In this document: positions 59,347-64,000 of the stretch, in pieces
How positions within the stretch are numbered: the stretch's first letter is position 1
Layout of the letters: every line of letters begins with the position of its first letter
Source: Plasmopara viticola
Taxonomy: Eukaryota > Oomycota > Peronosporomycetes > Peronosporales > Peronosporaceae
DNA: 64,000 bases
Assembly: GCA_001695595.3 (NCBI GenBank)
Contig: MBPM02000016.1
Span: forward strand, 496,001-560,000
Reading direction: 5' to 3'
Program-made: the position numbers and the translations under genes
Notes under the pieces: model-generated
Told to the model about the DNA's origin: nothing
Database searches by the model: none
The model's input: only the letters and a program-made list of their open reading frames with translations

Positions 59347-62300
59347 GTCCTTTGTGATCAATTTAAATCGTGTATTTCTCAAAATTGCTATTACTGCACT
59401 TCACTTAGGCAAGATGGCTGTCATTTTACGCGAGCATACTAAAGCTTAGCAAATTTGATGTAATTGCTGATGCGCCTTGGCTCACATAAGCAGGCGAAAA
59501 TGCCCTAGTCGAGCAGTGGGTCTCTCATCAGCGATCTCAAATCAAGTGCTACGAGTGGGCATATGGTGTGCGTCACGAAGGGCAAATTTCACTAATACAA
59601 GTCAATTTGTTGTTCCAAACGACCGCAACCTAGCGCACGCTATCTCTCTAAAGGCTAATAAGCGGTCGTTCATTCAATGAGAATATCATTTATTCAAATT
59701 TTTTCACATCTACAAGCGTTAGGTCACGTTTGTGTCATATGTGAGATTCTGTGAGACCGGTCAGTACTGGCGATATAATCAAAGTGTGTGAGCGTCGAGG
59801 CTTGTCCAGAAATCAACATCAACACGGACATAGTAAGGGTTATATGCGCAAACTATAGGTGATGCAGTAGTGCTAGATACGGAAAACTACCGCCAGATAG
59901 GGTAGCTCGACCTTTTAATTAAATATTGAACATTGTTTCATCGAACATTGGAAATGCACGAGTCGGCGTATAATATTGACCTTTTAAGACGACGTCATAG
60001 TGGGAAAACATGCCAAGTGCTTAAAAGGCTGTGCTTATAAACGGTCGACTACACTTGGATCTCGCTATGAGCTGAAGTGACTTAACAGCGCATCTAAAAT
60101 ACATGCCACTTATACGCGCGACGGTCAACCCCACCATAAAGTTCGAACAGCACATGGCTTTAAGCGACATTTTTTTGTGTTAGGATCTCAAGGATCCGTG
60201 TTTCTCTGACAGTAATCGCAGCGTACCAGTGTGGATATTGAGTGTGCGTGCATTTTGTCGTGTAGAAGCTGCCGCTTCTCAACTAGTAGACACAAGGAAA
60301 AGACAGAAGCGGTCTCTTCTGGCGTTTCGTGACTGTCAAAACCAGCTTTTTTTTTCTATGTGGAGTACGTAATCAAGCAGAGGCACTATCACGGGTGCCA
60401 ACCGATATTTGTGGTGTAGTACGATTACTTTGCTTCAAAAATTTTTGTGGAGGCCGTAGTATCGCCTCCGGAAACACTGCTCAAAGGTCAATGCGATTTG
60501 GAATCAGCAACAGTAACTTATCTGTAAACATGCCACGATTGGTTGCTGCCAAAAAACGTATTGACTGGGTTTATAATTGGCTTTTCAATGAGCACAAATT
60601 TTCTGAGAAAATGCTGCGCAATGGAAGGTGCAATCCAAGCCATCCCTTTAAATAGGATCACGAATCGATTTACGGATCTAAAATATTTGTACGGCTAGTC
60701 ATCGACCCAAGAAACCTTATATGTGGTGACCGAGAGACTGTTAACTCAAGTGTAGTCGCTTAAAGTGTTTTCGAGCAATGCTTCATCCTCTGCTATTGAT
60801 GTGGTAAGCTATGCATATGGTCAGGTTCAAATTTTATAAATGTTTGACGGTGAATTTTTTTGTATCTATAGTAGCTACGCCGTCACAGCTAGAAAGACGT
60901 CACTTACCTCGTTCAAGCAGCACGGCGCTCTAATGGGGGTCAAGTTAGTGAGTTAATTTTTTTGTCAATACGACTTGGCCCTTGAATCCTCACAAGAGAA
61001 ACCAACAGGGGGAACTTGGCCCCTAAGAGTCTAACTTCCCTTAAAAGAGAATCTTGCAGTGGTGTACTGGTTTTGATGTACGGATTGGTAGCCTTCAATT
61101 ATTAAAAAAAACTTTGCGCGTCAGCGAACGAATTTCGTTCATATTCATGAGACTTAGTTTTTTTTCACACAACTAAAGCGCTAGGAGTAGATGGCTCACC
61201 AACACAAGGAGACGATAGTAAATTGTATGCACCTAGGTCTCTAAAGTAATCACAAGCTTTTAGCAAAGAAGTGCTGCCTTAGCCTTCGCTATTTTGTGCC
61301 AAAAGTATACCACTTTAGGATAAAGCATACCGGTCACGAGCCAACATCTTCTCCTTATTAACTCGACTAAGATCAGACCGGGCACAAATATGACCGCGAC
61401 CAGTGGAATGCGAAGATATTTTCTCTGCTCCGAAACTCTTTCTACCTTTGGTTCCAACCCTTAATCTATAGAAACAGGTTGTGAAGTCCGCCAGTGAGTC
61501 AAGAAGAATGTTCGGCGGTTTCCGTGACCCTCTGTTGGAGCTATCAGGAGATTAAGCTGAACGGCTATGCTTTTCGATCTGAGCTGTCTGCATGCCGAGA
61601 TCAGCACTAGACTAAAAATCAACCGCCACTTAAGGTAGCCTCGATCTCTAAACGGCTACACAAAAGACGGAAATTTGTAAGTACTCCAAACGAAAATGAC
61701 AATATGCAAAGGATGCTAAGCTTGTTGGTCGGCTATTCTGCACACAATTTGGTATGTGGTCCAGCAGTAAGAAGTGCTGAGCTTATTGGCCAGCTGATCG
61801 AGCCAGAAAGAGAGCTAAGCTTATTGGCCGCCTATTTCTGCGCACAGGACCTTCTTACGTCTCAGCCAAAATTGGCCGATCTTGTTGGAAATGTGTTCAG
61901 ATGTAAATCGAGATTGAATATAAATTCGGCTCAGTAGTTAGATTACCCTTACAGTCGACCGATGTATTTCTGGTTGCTCCTAGCTCTAAGGTCATTCCGC
62001 TTTGCCCAAATTTTTTGGTAAATGCTTCAAAATTGTTTTGGCTTTTCTTTACCAGTTGGTCTTCCAGTCGTAAATCCAGTGCTGGTTAGTCAGTCAGTGT
62101 CACGCTCAGCGCTATTGTCTTTTCTGCTCTTTCTAGCGTCGGCTTCAGCGATAGTCAGGATCGTGTTTGATCATATCTTCGGTGAAGCCGATAATCACAC
62201 TGCTATTTTACGATAGAACAGAGCTAATGAAGGCCAGAGACGAGCACGTTTCCCGATACTGACGAGAATCAGAATTTTTGATGAAGTGGATCTACCTGCG

Positions 62301-64000
62301 CGCACTTATTCCAGGGTAGAGAAACCGAGCTCAGATGATCGATAGACCTCAAGCCAATAAAGGAGCTAAACAAATAGTGCATATTTTTACGCGAGTACAG
62401 AAAATGCTAAGTATCTGTGTAAATCATCGAGATAAGAATGAGTGTGTAAAGCGCATGATTTTGTTCTCAACATGACTTATGACCGCACCTTGGGTAAGAC
62501 CATGTTTCACTGATACATAGTTACGACGCCTCATTCTTGTCATAGGCAACGTCACCACTAGAAAGCACTCAGCAGCAAGATAACGTAATATGCCAGCTGT
62601 TTTACCGCATTCAGCGGTAGAATTATCACCCTCGCAAACTTTAAACGAAATTTACATGAGGACGAGTTTACGGAAGAACGAATAAGCAGTATGATATATA
62701 GCTTTCTTTCGAGGTACGATTGCTTCTAACGTGAGTCTCTACTTGTTGTGATAATCTCGGAAGAGGTCAAGTGGAAGAAGATTTAGGTCACATAATGAAG
62801 GTCAATTAGTCTGATATAGAGTGCATATGTGTAATACTTGTTGTAGACTGGCTATCATGTATAAATAAGAGAGATAAGTCTTGCGGACTATATATGAACT
62901 ATAACTTTGTGGCGATATATATTTTAAATTGAGGCGTACCTACCGAATGTTTAAGCAACGGCCGAGTAGACTAGCTCATTAAGGGGGTGATTAAAAATAA
63001 AATTCGCACCACTACTCGGGAGCAACTTAACTTAGAAAGATACAGGAAAGATATTCAAGTATATGTAAGCTGCTAAAAAAAGTGTCTGGCTTTCCGGCAT
63101 GAACATGAAGTAGCTACGAAACAAATGAGAAAGAAACAAGAGGATTCTTTCGGAGAAAATACTAAGACGTGGATTCATGAACAGGAGGTCTGTCGCGAAA
63201 CTGTTTGTGCAACGGATCATTCCATTCGGCGATCATCAAAGCGTCTGAAGGTTTTATGTCACTTATCGCTCGAATTAATCCCGACTACTGAAGGCTGACA
63301 TTTTTTTGTAGAGTAAAAATAAATAGAAAGGATATATGTAATCGTCTGGATGGCTACGTACGCGAAGCTCGTATTAATGCTATTCACGAATAGACAAGTA
63401 CCGACTTTGTTTTTGATTCTCACAAAGAGAATATAAGTATACCCTGCACAAAGATTAAGACAGAGTAATTGCAAAGTGACAAAATAGCATTTATAGCCTC
63501 GAAAGTTCATTTCACGGACAATCATCAAATACTTGGCAAAAACAGAGATTGATCAGAAGACCTAGTCGTTGAAAGCGCTGGATCGCGTCACTGGATCCAG
63601 AAAGACGAAATGACATTCTTCATATCCGTAGATATTAGATTCGTCAAAAGACATATGTCCTCAATCCACAAAAAAGCTGCGATCTCTATCTTTACCGTAG
63701 TCTCGTTTGCTTGGATTTAGCATTTGATAGCTCGTAAAAATATATCTTTGTCGCCTGGTAACAGCGTAACCGAAGCTTTCTGCGAATGTCTTTGACTACG
63801 GAAGTGGAGAGCTACTTTAAGCCGAAGTGCCGTAACACTTGAGTAATTCAGTTGTATTCTCGAGCATTTCGAACAGCACGTAAGTACGGGCTCAATCGGC
63901 CATCTTTTCAGACGAATTTGGCCTACATTGACTTGATTTGAAGCCTTCCGTATTGGACATCCCATTAAAATCAATCAAACGTATTTCTCAGAGAGACGAC
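59347..64000. other. Gene-poor DNA to the window end
   Basis: No coding region, RNA gene or structured repeat could be supported. Open frames are at most about 108 codons (plus 60329-60655) and lack motifs. A repeated phrase GAGCTTATTGGCC/AAGCTTATTGGCCG occurs near 61770-61830. The last 700 bp show nothing on either strand, and no edge-truncated exon was recognised. Confidence 0.45.

Noticed and set aside
1..64000. CRISPR arrays, bacterial operons or phage genes
   Set aside because: No spaced direct repeats, no Shine-Dalgarno-led gene series; spliced eukaryotic genes are present throughout.

Overview
The window reads as nuclear DNA of an oomycete, most likely a zoospore-forming member of the Phytophthora/Plasmopara group. 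The genes have few, short GT-AG introns (51-90 nt), they sit in tight clusters with 97-155 bp between neighbours, and one start has an oomycete-type initiator-like motif just upstream. Two intraflagellar transport genes (IFT139 and IFT88) imply a species that still builds flagella. The species call is inference; no sequence search was possible.

Layout. 1-247 (minus): first exon of an exportin-T-like tRNA export receptor, cut by the window edge. 248-9112: gene-free DNA with two short tandem duplications. 9141-15920: gene island with a TMEM222/RTE1-family membrane protein (+), a WW plus triple C2HC zinc-finger protein (+) and, tail-to-tail with it, IFT139/TTC21B (-). 15921-32490: gene-poor DNA holding a decayed Mutator-like (MULE) element with 77-bp terminal inverted repeats (25930-26852) and one copy of a dispersed repeat. 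32679-38784: second island with a secreted Kelch/EGF tenascin-like protein (+), IFT88 (+) and a small acidic hypothetical ORF (-). 41330-45662: an old Copia LTR retrotransposon with both 144-bp LTRs and a broken gag-pol. 46440-54733: decayed repeat DNA with the second dispersed-repeat copy, a gag-like relic on the minus strand and a MITE-like inverted-repeat element. 54734-57206 (-): a complete Polo-like kinase. 57365-58500 (+): a chimeric, internally deleted LINE in the PLK upstream region. 59087-59346: an 83% A+T, stop-free block that looks like an insertion of mitochondrial DNA. 59347-64000: nothing recognisable.

Functionally the set fits the motile, dividing stage of a zoosporic oomycete. 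IFT139 belongs to complex A (retrograde transport) and IFT88 to complex B (anterograde transport). The Kelch/EGF protein is a plausible cell-surface or flagellar-surface product, PLK controls mitosis, and exportin-T supplies tRNA export. Roughly two thirds of the window is gene-free or transposon-derived, and I recognised no RXLR or Crinkler effector in it. Exon joins were chosen from splice signals plus reading-frame continuity across conserved motifs, and each joined coding length is a whole number of codons.
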